Origin: VRUE01 sp963699215
GTDB taxonomy: Bacteria > Actinomycetota > Thermoleophilia > Solirubrobacterales > 70-9
DNA: 64,000 bases
Assembly: GCA_963699215.1 (NCBI GenBank)
Contig: OY969422.1
Coordinates: 186,001 to 250,000, forward strand
Direction of reading: 5' to 3'
Shown here piece by piece: positions 36,420-45,370 of this stretch. The notes beneath the pieces are model-generated. The model was not told the origin of the DNA. It made no database searches and saw only the letters and a program-made list of their open reading frames with translations. Position 1 is the first letter of the stretch. Each line of letters starts with the position of its first letter. The position numbers and the translations under genes were made by a program.

Positions 36420-37957
36420 ATGACGACGAGGAAGCCGACCGCCGGCGACAGCCAGCTCGCCCGCGCCCTGCGCGGCACCTTGGCGGTCCTGCTGCTCGGC
36501 GGCACGCTACTGGTCGCCCTCCACTACTGGCTCGGCATCGGCGGCAGCCTCCACTTCGCGATCGGCAGCGTCGTCTACGCCGTGGTCGTGCTCGGAGCCG
36601 GCGTCGCCTGCCTGGTCAGGGCATCGGTCTTCGGACGGGAGCGCAGCGCCTGGATCCTGATCGGGCTCGCGATCCTCGCCTGGGGCAGCGCCGAGGTCTA
36701 CTGGGCCGCGTTCATCGAAGGCAACCCGGACGCTCCCTACCCCTCCCCCGCGGACGTCGGCTACCTCGTCTTCTACCCGCTCGCCTACGCCGGCCTGGCG
36801 CTGCTGGTCCGCGCCCGCGCCCACGAGCTCAACTGGCGGTTGTGGATGGACGGTGCGATCGCCGCGCTCGGCACCGCCGCGCTCGGCGCCGCCTTCGTCT
36901 TCGACTTCGTCGCCGACAAGACCGAAGGCACCCCGCTGCAGATCGTCACGACTCTCGCCTACCCGCTCGGCGACATCGCGATGCTGGCGATGGTCGTCGG
37001 CGTGGTCGCGCTTACCGGCTGGCGCCCGGGCCGCACCTGGTCGCTGCTCCTTGCCGGCCTCGCCGCGCTCGTCGTCGCCGACATCGCCTTCACCCTGCAG
37101 CTGACCGAAGAAGCCCTGCCCGGCGGCAGCTGGGTCGAACCCGATCTACCTGATCGCCGCGGTCTGCCTCGGCCGCGGCGGTCTGGCAGCCGGCCGAGCG
37201 CCGAGATCACCTCCCCGGGGGAGGGCGATCACGCGGCGCGAGATGATCGTGCCGGCGGTCTTCGCCGCGGTGATGATCGGCCTCTTCGCGATGCAGTACT
37301 TCAGCGCGACCAGCGGCCTCTCGACCATCCTCTGGGCCTCGACGATGACCGCCGTGATCGTCCGCCTGGCGATGAGCGACCGCGAGAACAAGACGCTGCT
37401 CGAGCAGGTGCGGACCGACCAGCTGACCGGCCTCGGCAACCGGGGGCGCCTGCAGGTCGACCTGCCGATCCGGTTCGCCGAGGCCAGCGCCGCACGACCG
37501 ATCACGCTGCTCCTCTTCGACCTCAACGGCTTCAAGCACTTCAACGACACCTTCGGCCACCCGGCCGGCGACGAGCTGCTGACCCGACTCGGGCGGCAGC
37601 TGCGCGACGCCGTCGGCGAAGACGGGAGCCGCTTACCGGATCGGCGGCGACGAGTTCTGCGTGCTGCTGACCTGCCCGCGAGAGCGATTCGACGCGATGG
37701 TCCGGGAGGCTGCGAAAGCGCTGACCGCGACCGGGCAAGGGCTTCGAGGTGAGCGCCGTCCTGGGGCGCAGTGGTCGGCACCCGACGAGGAGAGCAAGCA
37801 GTCCGCGGCGATGCAGCTCGCGGACGTGCGGATGTACGCGCAGAAGGAGTCGCGCCAGGTCGCCCGCAGCGACGCGCTCGAGCCCGACGAGCCCACCGGG
37901 ACGCCCCGGGTCCGCCGCAGCAGCAGCGAGCCTTCCTCGCTTCCTCAGACCAGCTAA
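36420..37957 (+). pseudogene. Membrane GGDEF protein (diguanylate cyclase), interrupted by frame shifts
   Basis: About 510 aa when frames are joined. The N-terminal 270 residues hold about eight TMs (AVLLLGGTLLVALHYWLGIG, AWILIGLAILAWGSAEVYWA and others). The GGDEF domain has DQLTGLGNRGRLQVDL, LLFDLNGFKHFNDTFGHPAG, then, after a shift, YRIGGDEFCVLLTC. A tail rich in Ser/Pro follows. One-base shifts lie near 37137, 37230, 37632 and 37738, yet all active-site motifs survive, so an intact diguanylate cyclase making c-di-GMP is likely. No EAL domain. Its TAA overlaps the TetR stop (CTAA at 37954-37957). Confidence 0.8.
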
Positions 37958-38593
37958 CCGGCGCTGAGCGCTGCGATCAGCGAGTCGAGCGTACGGCCGA
38001 CTTCCGCCCGCATCTGCTCGGGTCGTCGGCTCGTGCGACGAGCATCGCCGCCTCGTCGAGCGCGCCCATCAGGAGGTGGGCCAGCGGGCTGGACCGGCAG
38101 CTCGGGGATCGCGCCCGCGTCGATCGCGGCCTGCAGCGTTCGCCTCGATCAAGCCGAGGCCGTTCTCGGCCGCGATCTCGCGCCAGCGGTCCCAGCCGAG
38201 CACCGACGGGCCGTCGAGGAGGACTATCCGCTGCGCCTCCGGCTCGGTGCAGGCCTCGCAGGAACATCTCGACGCCGGCCCTCATCGCCTCCAGGGGCGA
38301 TTGCCCGCCGGAGCCGAGGGCGATCCGGTCGCGATCCGTTCCGTCAACTCGGCCTCGATCCGTTCGTAGACGGCCTCGAAGAGCTCGCGCTTGCCTTCGA
38401 AGTGGTGGTAGAGGGCGCCGCGCGTGACGCCGGCAGCGCGGACGATCTCCTCGGTGCCGACGCCCGCGTAGCCGTGCTCGGCGAAGAGCTCGCGAGCCGC
38501 CTCGATCAGTGCGTCGCGGGTCGCCTCCGAGCGCTCGGCCTGCGTCCGCCGCGCCGTGGCTGGCCCGACCCTGTCTTCTCGGTTGACATTCAT
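37954..38593 (-). pseudogene. TetR/AcrR family repressor, interrupted by frame shifts
   Basis: The DNA-binding half is intact: TRDALIEAARELFAEHGYAG, VGTEEIVRAAGVTRGALYHH and FEGKRELFEAVYERIEAEL. The ligand-binding half continues in other frames: AEVF-like MRAGVEMFLR, VLLDGPSVLGWDRWREI, PLAHLLMGALDEAAMLVAR and VGRTLDSLIAALSAG before TAG 37956-37954. Shifts lie between about 38010 and 38290. Divergent from the alpha/beta hydrolase with a palindrome in the promoter between them, so it probably represses that gene and itself. ATG 38593 lies inside this operator. Confidence 0.82.
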
Positions 38594-38611
38594 ACTGTCT
38601 GTATGTAATTT
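38583..38611 (+). promoter_or_regulatory. Sigma-70-type promoter with embedded TetR operator
   Basis: TTGACA (38583-38588), a 17-bp spacer and TAATTT (38606-38611) form a near-consensus promoter pointing to the hydrolase. The spacer holds CATAC-N5-GTATG (38591-38605), a dyad typical of TetR-family sites. The AAGGAG SD for the hydrolase is at 38642. Repressor binding would block polymerase directly. Confidence 0.75.
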
Positions 38612-38654
38612 ACCGCTCCCGTCGGACCGATCCAACCCCAGAAGGAGAAATGCA

Positions 38655-39491
38655 ATGAGCCAGTCGGACCAGCGCCACGAGGTCGATCTGCCCGCCGGCA
38701 AGATCCGCTACCGCGAGGCCGGCGAGGGTAAGCCGATCGTCTTCGTCCACGGCTACCTGGTCGACGGCCGGCTCTGGGACGGCGTCGTCGACCGCCTCGC
38801 CGACCGCTGCCGCTGCATCGCCCCCGACTGGCCGATCGGCTCGCAGCAGATCGCGATGAAACCCGACGCCGACCTCTCCCCCTACGGGATCGCGGCGACG
38901 ATCGCGAGCTTCCTCGAGGCGCTCGACCTGGACGACGTGACGATCGTCGGCAACGACTCCGGCGGCGCGATGTCGCAGGTCCTGGTCACCCGCCACCCCG
39001 AGCGGATCGGTCGCCTCGTCCTCACCAACTGCGACACCCACAAGAACTTCCCGCCGGGGCCCTTCAAGGCGATGCCGCCAATTGCCAAGCTGCCCGGCGG
39101 GATGGCGCTGATCGCGGCGCCGTTCCGGATCGGCGCCGTCGCGCGGGCCGCCTTCAAGCCCTTCGCCAAGACCCCGATCCCGGCCGAGCTGATCGCCTCC
39201 TGGATGGAGCCGGGGCTGCACGACCCCGGCGTCAAGCACGACCTCAAGAAGGTGACGATCGGGATGAACAAGCGCTACACGCTGGAGGCGGCGGAGAAGC
39301 TGCGCAGCTCGGATCTGCCGATCCTGCTCACCTGGGCGCCCAACGATCGCGTCTTCCCGCTCAAGTACGCGGAGCGCCTCATCGCCGAGGTCCCAAACGC
39401 ACGCCTGGTCGAGATCCCCGACTCCGCCACCTTCGTGCCGATCGACCAGCCGCAGCGCCTCGCCGACGAGATCGCCAGCTTCGTCGCTTGA
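38655..39491 (+). CDS. Alpha/beta hydrolase, haloalkane-dehalogenase-like
   Basis: 278 aa. Start ATG 38655 has AAGGAG seven bases upstream. Oxyanion loop VFVHGYLVDGRLWDG and nucleophile elbow IVGNDSGGAMSQ with Asp101 rather than Ser, as in dehalogenases and epoxide hydrolases. The second acid is in WAPNDRVFP. The expected catalytic His is Thr259 (IPDSATFVPIDQP), so the chemistry may be altered or another His may serve. Expression is likely controlled by the adjacent TetR regulator, which would suggest a response to a toxic or hydrophobic compound. Confidence 0.85.
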   Translation: MSQSDQRHEVDLPAGKIRYREAGEGKPIVFVHGYLVDGRLWDGVVDRLADRCRCIAPDWPIGSQQIAMKPDADLSPYGIAATIASFLEALDLDDVTIVGNDSGGAMSQVLVTRHPERIGRLVLTNCDTHKNFPPGPFKAMPPIAKLPGGMALIAAPFRIGAVARAAFKPFAKTPIPAELIASWMEPGLHDPGVKHDLKKVTIGMNKRYTLEAAEKLRSSDLPILLTWAPNDRVFPLKYAERLIAEVPNARLVEIPDSATFVPIDQPQRLADEIASFVA

Positions 39492-39629
39492 TTTGGGCCT
39501 TTTCTCCTCCTATGAGGGGGACAAGGCGCCAACCATCGGCCGGAAATTAGGCGGTTCTTCGCTACTTGCGGTTTTTTCGTCTGATCGAGGGTGGAGACTT
39601 CCTCAACGCCCCCTACAGGACGGAGAGCC

Positions 39630-39836
39630 ATGTCCAAGGAGATCTTCGACCAGGATCGGCCCAGGAGCACGATGGCGAAACGGCTCGACGAAGCCTTCGC
39701 CGGCTGCGAGCAGTGGACCCTCGCGCCGCCGACTCAACGGCGCAGCGAGGCCGTCTTCAGCCCGCGGCTGTCCAGCTCTTCGAGGATGATCGGCAGGGCC
39801 GCCGCGGTTCGCACCCAGGAACCGGGGGCGCTGTAG
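39630..39836 (+). CDS. Doubtful small ORF in the gap after the hydrolase
   Basis: The 242-bp gap 39492-39733 contains an AT-richer stretch with a T-run (ggttttttcg near 39570) and one small ORF: MSKEIFDQDRPRSTMAKRLD and onward, 68 codons, with cggagagcc before ATG 39630. Its second half overlaps the deacetylase gene antisense and loses protein character, so either it ends earlier through a sequence error or it is chance. No family recognised. Confidence 0.25.
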   Translation: MSKEIFDQDRPRSTMAKRLDEAFAGCEQWTLAPPTQRRSEAVFSPRLSSSSRMIGRAAAVRTQEPGAL

Positions 39837-40435
39837 TAGTCGGCGTCGTGTAGGAGCACCACGTCTCCGCCGCCGATCGCGCCGGTCGCGCGACGGGCGA
39901 TCGAGTCTGCGCTTGCGCGGCGGCCCCAGTCCCTTCCCCACCGCGACCAGAGCACGGGGCGCCAGCCACGGCGCCTGCACGCCCGCAGCGTCTTGGCGCT
40001 GTAGATCCCGTAAGGCGGGCGGTGGTCGGCGATCGCCTGGCCGCTCGCCTCCTCGATCGCCGCGCGAGCGCGCTCGGCGTCCTCGAGGAACTGCCGCGCG
40101 GTCAACCGCAGCAGATTGCGGTGGCGGTGGCAGTGCAGCTCGACGCGGTGGCCGGCGGCGACGATCTCGGCCGCCAGAGCCGGGCGGCGCACGACCTGCT
40201 CGCCGACGAGGAAGAAGGTCGCCGTAGCACCCGCCTCGCGCAGGATCTCCAACACGATCGGCGTGCCCTGGGGGTGCGGGCCGTCGTCAAAGGTGAGAGC
40301 CACGCCCGGGGCGCCTTCCTGACGATGCACCATCCCAAGCCTCAGCCCCAGGCCCGGCACGACGGGGGCCAGGGCGGGGGCCGCATGGACCAGCGCGCCG
40401 GCCGCAACACCGGCGCCGAGCAGCGTCCCGATCAA
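39734..40435 (-). CDS. Polysaccharide deacetylase (NodB homology, CE4)
   Basis: 233 aa. An N-terminal hydrophobic stretch (LLGAGVAAGALVHAAPALAP) can anchor or export it. CE4 motifs: ALTFDDGPHPQGTP (catalytic Asp pair), RVELHCHRHRNLL (metal His-x3-His), DHRPPYGIYS and VLLHDADYY. Presumed zinc-dependent removal of acetyl groups from a cell-surface polysaccharide. ATG 40435 overlaps the stop of the fusion gene by 4 bp, so it is translationally coupled to the epimerase-glycosyltransferase. Confidence 0.88.
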   Translation of the reverse strand: MIGTLLGAGVAAGALVHAAPALAPVVPGLGLRLGMVHRQEGAPGVALTFDDGPHPQGTPIVLEILREAGATATFFLVGEQVVRRPALAAEIVAAGHRVELHCHRHRNLLRLTARQFLEDAERARAAIEEASGQAIADHRPPYGIYSAKTLRACRRRGWRPVLWSRWGRDWGRRASADSIARRATGAIGGGDVVLLHDADYYSAPGSWVRTAAALPIILEELDSRGLKTASLRR

Positions 40436-42765
40436 GGGGCTTCGTCAGCGACGGGGCTGCGAGCGGCCGTTGGCTCGAGCCTCTGCGTCGAGGCGGCAGC
40501 TGCGTCTTCGTCGCTGCCGAAGTGGATGCGGCCCTCCAGCGGCTCGGAGATCACCCGGTAGGGCGTCTCTCTGTGAATCGCCGCCAGCAGCATCACGGCG
40601 ACGAGGGCGACCAACCCGAACGCGGTCGCGACCCGCTCCATCCGCAGCCGCCAGACCGGCTGCGGCTTGATCCGCGGCCGCGCGGCAAGCACGCGCGTGG
40701 CGATCGACGGCAGCGAGGCGAAGCTCGAGTCCGGCGAGCGCCGCTCGCGGGTGAGATGGCGGAGCACCGCTCCAAGCTCGTGCTCGGAGCGGGCCACCTC
40801 GGCCAGCCCGAAGCGCTCGAAGGCGGCGTTGTTGGCCCGCAGGTGGCCGACGGAGAAGCCGTAGGAGACGACCGGGCAGCCGCGGATGTGGGCCTCGAGC
40901 ACGGTCAGCCCCGCAGTCGAGTGGACCATCGCGTCGGCGGCCGCCATCCAGTCGCTCATCTGCTCGGTGAAGCCGAGGACCCGCACCCGCTCGTTGTCCA
41001 CGTAGCGCTGCTCGAGCTTCTCGCGAGCCGCCTCGTTGCGCCCGGCGATGCAGACGACGAGCGTGTCCTCGCCGGACAGGGCCACCTCGATCGCACCCTC
41101 GAGATCGCCCACCCCCCAGCCACCGCCAGAGACGAGGACGATACGGGCGTGGGCAGGCACGCCGAGCGCATCGCGGGCGGCGCCGCGAGTTCGCGGCATC
41201 AGGAAGTCGGGTGAGATCGGCGGGCGCATCCACTCGACGCTGCCCGGCCCGACCAGCCGCTCGACCTCCTCAATCGACTCCGGGTGGGTGACGAAGTGCA
41301 GATCGACCCCCGGATGCACCCAGTAGCGCAGGCCGGCGAGATCGGTTATCGCCGACTGGACGGGGATCTCCAGCTGGCGGTTCTCGCGCAGCATCCCGAG
41401 CACCGCCGTCACCCCGGGATAGGTCGAGACGACCACGTCGGGCTCATACGCGGCGATCAGTCGCATCAGGCCACGGGCTCCGAACAGGTAGGAGAGGTGG
41501 TGGGCGAGCCAGCGAGTCGGCGCGAACTTGGCGATCAGCCAGTACTGGAGGTCGAACAGCCAGGGCATCCAGCGGAAGGTGACCCGCGAGCCGCCACGCA
41601 CGACCGCGGAGAGGATACGGCCCATCGCCTGCAGGCCGTCGGCGATCTCGGCCTCGACCTCGGGAAGCTCTCGCTGGACATCGGCCTTGATGATCCGCGC
41701 CGGCAGGTCGTGTCCCTCGCCGATGTCGGCGGTCAGCACCAGCACCCGTGGCGGGCGGTCGACGGCCCGGCTGGCGCCCTCCAGCAGCGACCCGGCGGGG
41801 CGGGCGGCGCCGTTGCCGTTGTGGCTGAGAACGGGCTTGCGCCCCGGCACCGGATCGGGCGGCCGCGTGCTGCTGCGCACCCACTCGACGTAGCTCCGTA
41901 CCCCTTCGCGGAAGCTGGTCTCGGCCTTCCAGCCGATCTCCTGCAGCGCCCGCTCGTTGGAGATCTCCTTGCCGGGGAAGTCGCCAGGGCGCGGCGGCGT
42001 GTGGACGATCTCGCAGCCCCCGGTCATCTCCTGCACGGTCTCGGCGATCTCGAGGATCGTCACCACCTCGTCGCCGGAGAGGTTGTAGGTGCGGTTGGCG
42101 GCGACCGGCGCCAGGGCCGCGACGATCCCGGCGGCGAGATCCTCGACGTAGATGAAGCTGCGGCACTGACTGCCGTCGCCGGCGATCGTCAGCGCCTTGC
42201 CTTCAAGCGCCAGGTCGGTGAACTTGGCGACGACCCCGGCGGCGCGGGCGCGCGGCCCGTAGGGGATGCCGAAGCGAAGCACGGTCGACTCCAGCTCGAA
42301 GAGCTCGGCGTAGCCGGCGCAGTAGGTCTCCCCCGCCAGCTTGGTCGCGGTGTAGAGGTGGCGCGGGGCGGGGATCGGGGTCTCCTCGTCGACCGCCTGC
42401 TCGGCGCAGTCGCTGTAGACCCAGGTGGTCGAGCCGTAGACGACCCGGCCCACCTCCGCCCGGCAGGCCGCCTCGAGCACGTTGAGCGTGCCGCGCGTGT
42501 TGACCTCCTCGGCGAGCACCGGATCGGCGTGGACATGGGCGACGTCGGCAACCGCGGCGAGGTGGATGACCGCGTCGCAGTCGCGCATCGCCAGGTCGAG
42601 GTTGGCTGGGTCGGTGATGCTGCCGGTGAAGGTCTCGACTTCGAGCGGCGAGTGGTAGGGCGAGGCACTGAGGTCGAAGATCCGCGGTGTGTGCCCGTCC
42701 CCCATCAGCCGGTCGACGACGTGCGAGCCAATGAAGCCGCCGCCGCCGGTGACCAGGACCCTCAT
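40432..42765 (-). CDS. Fusion: NAD-dependent sugar epimerase + MurG/MGDG-synthase-like glycosyltransferase
   Basis: 777 aa. Residues 1-305 are an extended SDR: MRVLVTGGGGFIGSHVVD (GxxGxxG), VIHLAAVADVAHVHADP, VVYGSTTWVYSDC, catalytic YTATK in HLYTATKLAGETYC, and LRFGIPYGPRARAAG. After a linker, residues 345-715 resemble processive diacylglycerol glucosyltransferases: RVLVLTADIGEGHDLPARI, VVVSTYPGVTAVLGML, VLVSGGGWGVGDLEGAI, and donor site MVHSTAGLTVLEAHIRGCP. A TM near 725-745 and an acidic tail follow. Plausibly makes an NDP-sugar and transfers it to a lipid or polyprenol. Overlaps neighbours on both sides by 4 bp. Confidence 0.88.
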   Translation of the reverse strand: MRVLVTGGGGFIGSHVVDRLMGDGHTPRIFDLSASPYHSPLEVETFTGSITDPANLDLAMRDCDAVIHLAAVADVAHVHADPVLAEEVNTRGTLNVLEAACRAEVGRVVYGSTTWVYSDCAEQAVDEETPIPAPRHLYTATKLAGETYCAGYAELFELESTVLRFGIPYGPRARAAGVVAKFTDLALEGKALTIAGDGSQCRSFIYVEDLAAGIVAALAPVAANRTYNLSGDEVVTILEIAETVQEMTGGCEIVHTPPRPGDFPGKEISNERALQEIGWKAETSFREGVRSYVEWVRSSTRPPDPVPGRKPVLSHNGNGAARPAGSLLEGASRAVDRPPRVLVLTADIGEGHDLPARIIKADVQRELPEVEAEIADGLQAMGRILSAVVRGGSRVTFRWMPWLFDLQYWLIAKFAPTRWLAHHLSYLFGARGLMRLIAAYEPDVVVSTYPGVTAVLGMLRENRQLEIPVQSAITDLAGLRYWVHPGVDLHFVTHPESIEEVERLVGPGSVEWMRPPISPDFLMPRTRGAARDALGVPAHARIVLVSGGGWGVGDLEGAIEVALSGEDTLVVCIAGRNEAAREKLEQRYVDNERVRVLGFTEQMSDWMAAADAMVHSTAGLTVLEAHIRGCPVVSYGFSVGHLRANNAAFERFGLAEVARSEHELGAVLRHLTRERRSPDSSFASLPSIATRVLAARPRIKPQPVWRLRMERVATAFGLVALVAVMLLAAIHRETPYRVISEPLEGRIHFGSDEDAAAASTQRLEPTAARSPVADEAP

Positions 42766-43700
42766 GCCTTCCCCTCCGCGAGAGCACCCTCACGGCTCTC
42801 AGGCCGGTAGTAGAGCGGCACGCACCAGTGGTTCTCGGCGACCCAATCGGTGTTGGGCAGCTCCGCGTCGCGGCCCATGATCCGGTGGCAGGGCTCCTCG
42901 TAGACCCGCCCGGTCGACTTCTCGATCTCGTCGAAGACGATGTACTTGTAGAGGCCGGAGGTCATGTCCTCGGGCAGCTCGGGCCGTGCCGGGTGCAGCG
43001 GGTCGAGGTGCTCGCGCGCGTGGGCGTTCTTCCAGGCGACGATCTCCTCCATGCGGTCGGCCTGCACGAGCCCGAGCGCGGCGGTGAACTCGCTCATGCG
43101 GAAGTTGAGGCCGTCGACCTCGTGCTCGAACTTGCCGTAGTTGCGGAACTTGGTCACGAACTCGATCAGCCCGGGACGGGTGGAGACCAGCACTCCCCCC
43201 TCGCCGGTGGAGATCGTCTTGGTGGCATAGAGCGAGTAGACGCCGGCATCGCCGAACTGACCGGGCCTGCGTCCGCTCCACTCGGCGCCGTGCGCGTGGG
43301 CACAGTCCTCGAGCAGGAAGATCCCGTTCTCGCGGCAGTAGGCGGCGATTTGCTCGGAGTCGAAGGCGATGTGACCGCCGATGTGGACGAGGATCGCGGC
43401 CTTCGGCTTCGACCGCTCCGCCTTGCGCTCGAAGTCCTCGAAGGACATGCAGAGGTCGCCGCGGTTGCAGTCGACGAACTCGACCTCGGCGCCCGCCGCG
43501 ATCGCCGCCAGCGGCGTCGCCATGAAAGTGTTGGACGGGCAGAGCACGGTGCCTCCGCGCACCTCGGCGAACTCGAGCGCGGCGAGGGCGCCGCCGGCCC
43601 AGCTCGAGAGGCCCAGGCTGGGCAGGCCGTTCCACTCGGCCCAGCGTCGCTCGAAGGCTTCCAGCATCGGACCCTCCGACCACTGCTCGGAGTCGAGCAC
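42762..43700 (-). CDS. DegT/DnrJ/EryC1/StrS sugar aminotransferase
   Basis: PLP enzyme transferring an amino group to a keto-sugar. Visible: LSSWAGGALAALEFAEVRGG, CPSNTFMATPLAAIAAGAEV, EDCAHAHGAEWSGRRPGQFG, PLP Lys in YSLYATKTISTGEGG and FRNYGKFEHEVDGLNFRMSE. GTG 43700 is the first usable start, but the frame stays open and protein-like upstream (RLFDLWTEV...), with AAGGAG 6 bp before a GTA codon near 43805. The true N terminus may be about 35 residues longer. Coupled to the fusion gene by overlap. Confidence 0.88.
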   Translation of the reverse strand: MLDSEQWSEGPMLEAFERRWAEWNGLPSLGLSSWAGGALAALEFAEVRGGTVLCPSNTFMATPLAAIAAGAEVEFVDCNRGDLCMSFEDFERKAERSKPKAAILVHIGGHIAFDSEQIAAYCRENGIFLLEDCAHAHGAEWSGRRPGQFGDAGVYSLYATKTISTGEGGVLVSTRPGLIEFVTKFRNYGKFEHEVDGLNFRMSEFTAALGLVQADRMEEIVAWKNAHAREHLDPLHPARPELPEDMTSGLYKYIVFDEIEKSTGRVYEEPCHRIMGRDAELPNTDWVAENHWCVPLYYRPESREGALAEGKA

Positions 43701-43862
43701 CTCGGTCCATAGGTCGAAGAGACGAGTACGGTCGCGATGGTCGAAGCCGATTGCGAACCGGGTCGCGTCGAGCGGCGTTGTCTCTGCTGACCCTACGGTG
43801 GGCTCCTTGGATGACCGGGAAACGCGGACTGGAAGCCGCGCCAGGCTACCAGCGAAGGCGGA

Positions 43863-44726
43863 TCACTCGTCCGCGTGGGCGGCGGCGATGACGGCCCCCA
43901 CCGCCCGCGAGCCGGCCAGCAAAACCGTGCCGGCGACGGCGAGCGCCATGCAGCCGACCAGGGCGGCCCCGCCCAGCGGCGTGTCGCCCCACGACTCGCC
44001 GAAGATCAACGGCGCCAGCAACACCGGGACGAGGATCTGGACGGCGAACATCGTCGGTGCGACCCGGGTGGCGGGGCGTCGCTGCAGGGCGCTCATCTCG
44101 CTGAGCAGAGCGAGGCCCTCCGACGCCGCCGCGGTGGCAAGCCAGGCGACCGCGACCAGGATCGCGCCGGCGGCGAGCTCGTCGGTGAGCAGCTTGCTGG
44201 CCACCGCCGTCCAGGCGTAGCCGCAGCCGGCGCTGACCACGGCGAGGGTTCCAACCGCGCTCGTCCGGCTCCGCAGCGCGTGGGGAGCGAGGACCGGGAT
44301 CGCAACCAGGGCGAGCGCCAGCGCGATCGCCGCGGTTCCGGCGTGGTCGACGGTCCGCTCCGGCGCCGCCCAGGCGACGCCAGCGACGCCGGCGACGATC
44401 GCCGCGACGGCGACCCCCTCTCGCCGGCCGGGCGCCTCGCCGAGCCGCGTTGCGCCGAGCCAGAGCAGCAGGATCAGCCCACTCGCCAGGCAGGGCTGCA
44501 CGATCGTCAGCGGCGCCAGCAGCAGCGCCACGATCTCCAGCGGCCAGCCGATCAGCCCAAGCGCGGTAGCCCCCAGCCAGCGCCGGTTGCGCAACAGCCT
44601 GCCGATCAAAGACGGCCGCAGCGAGTGCTCCCCCGGCACCTGCCGCACCTCCAGCGCCTGCAGCGCGATCGAGGTGTTGTAGAGGACCGAAGCCCCGACC
44701 GCCGCGACTATCCCCAGCGCCAGCAC
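43863..44726 (-). CDS. DMT superfamily (EamA-like) membrane transporter
   Basis: 287 aa with nine to ten TMs and two-fold EamA-like repeat structure: ALGIVAAVGASVLYNTSIAL at the start, PLTIVQPCLASGLILLLWLG, ALALALVAIPVLAPHALRS and QILVPVLLAPLIFGESWGD late. The last repeat ends GTVLLAGSRAV. Resembles magnesium- or metabolite-type DMT proteins; substrate unknown. The 162-bp gap to DegT (43701-43862) contains the likely DegT N-terminal extension and no other gene. Confidence 0.75.
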   Translation of the reverse strand: MLALGIVAAVGASVLYNTSIALQALEVRQVPGEHSLRPSLIGRLLRNRRWLGATALGLIGWPLEIVALLLAPLTIVQPCLASGLILLLWLGATRLGEAPGRREGVAVAAIVAGVAGVAWAAPERTVDHAGTAAIALALALVAIPVLAPHALRSRTSAVGTLAVVSAGCGYAWTAVASKLLTDELAAGAILVAVAWLATAAASEGLALLSEMSALQRRPATRVAPTMFAVQILVPVLLAPLIFGESWGDTPLGGAALVGCMALAVAGTVLLAGSRAVGAVIAAAHADE

Positions 44727-44756
44727 GGCGAGGACGCTACTGCGCCTGCCTGGCGC

Positions 44757-44978
44757 CTACCGCGACAGGATGATCTCTTCCCGCTTCTTGCGCTCCTCGA
44801 TGTCGGCGTAGCGCACAACAATGCACCCCGCTAGCCAGCCCCCGAGTGCGATGTCCAGACCGACCATCAAGCCGTAGACGATCCCGCTTGCATGCGTCAG
44901 CGCCACGACAACACTCGCGATGCCAACGAACAGGACCACCCCGGCAAATAAAAGGACAAAGGCTTTGGTTTCGCTCAT
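44757..44978 (-). CDS. Small two-TM membrane protein
   Basis: 73 aa: MSETKAFVLLFAGVVLFVGI forms TM1, then GLMVGLDIALGGWLAGCIVV forms TM2, followed by a charged tail (RYADIEERKKREEIILSR). No family recognised. It is 18 bp from the next tiny membrane gene, and the two probably form one transcript. Part of the 44.7-46.2 kb accessory island between the transporter and ETF-QO. Confidence 0.6.
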   Translation of the reverse strand: MSETKAFVLLFAGVVLFVGIASVVVALTHASGIVYGLMVGLDIALGGWLAGCIVVRYADIEERKKREEIILSR

Positions 44979-44995
44979 AGTCAGTCCCCCATAAA

Positions 44996-45211
44996 CTAAG
45001 ACAAAAAGTTAACAGAAGCCGACAGGACGATCGCGGAGGCAATTACAGCCAGCCCGATCAAACCGCCCACCGTCGTGGCATGTCTGACTTCCGCATCGGA
45101 CTCCCCCGCCAGGCTCGGCCGAGCGTGTCCAAGGAATCCGCCCACCGCGATGCCTCCCGCCATCAGTCCAACCACGGTTGCCAAGTGGGCGAGGAACGCG
45201 CTCGCAAACAT
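44996..45211 (-). CDS. Small two-TM membrane protein
   Basis: 71 aa from ATG 45211: FLAHLATVVGLMAGGIAVGG (TM1) and VGGLIGLAVIASAIVLSASV (TM2) with a short polar loop. The longer open frame to 45433 is rejected because its first 74 residues overlap the decayed ETF-QO fragment in another frame and are Arg/Ser-rich shadow. No strong SD is visible. No family recognised. Confidence 0.5.
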   Translation of the reverse strand: MFASAFLAHLATVVGLMAGGIAVGGFLGHARPSLAGESDAEVRHATTVGGLIGLAVIASAIVLSASVNFLS

Positions 45212-45278
45212 CGGCCGACCGTAGAAGGCCGCTACGCACGCGTGGCGCGCAAATCGCGCCAGATTGGAAACGCCTCGG

Positions 45279-45356
45279 CTACGTCTCCTGGTAGAGCGGG
45301 CCGTCGCCGCCCCCGGCGGCACCGTTCTCCAACTGCTCGATGAGGATCTCGTAGGG
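45279..45356 (-). pseudogene. Decayed duplicate of the ETF-quinone oxidoreductase C-terminus
   Basis: On the minus strand the frame reads YEILIEQLENGA, then after an in-frame deletion GGDGPLYQET and TAG (45281-45279). The intact gene at 46230 has YEIPDEQLENGA ... GGDGPLYQET. The missing 28 or so residues include the Cys pair CVQC. The last 36 bp differ from the true gene end at only three positions. It has no start or upstream domain, so it is a remnant. Confidence 0.8.
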
Positions 45357-45370
45357 TAAGCATCCGGGAT

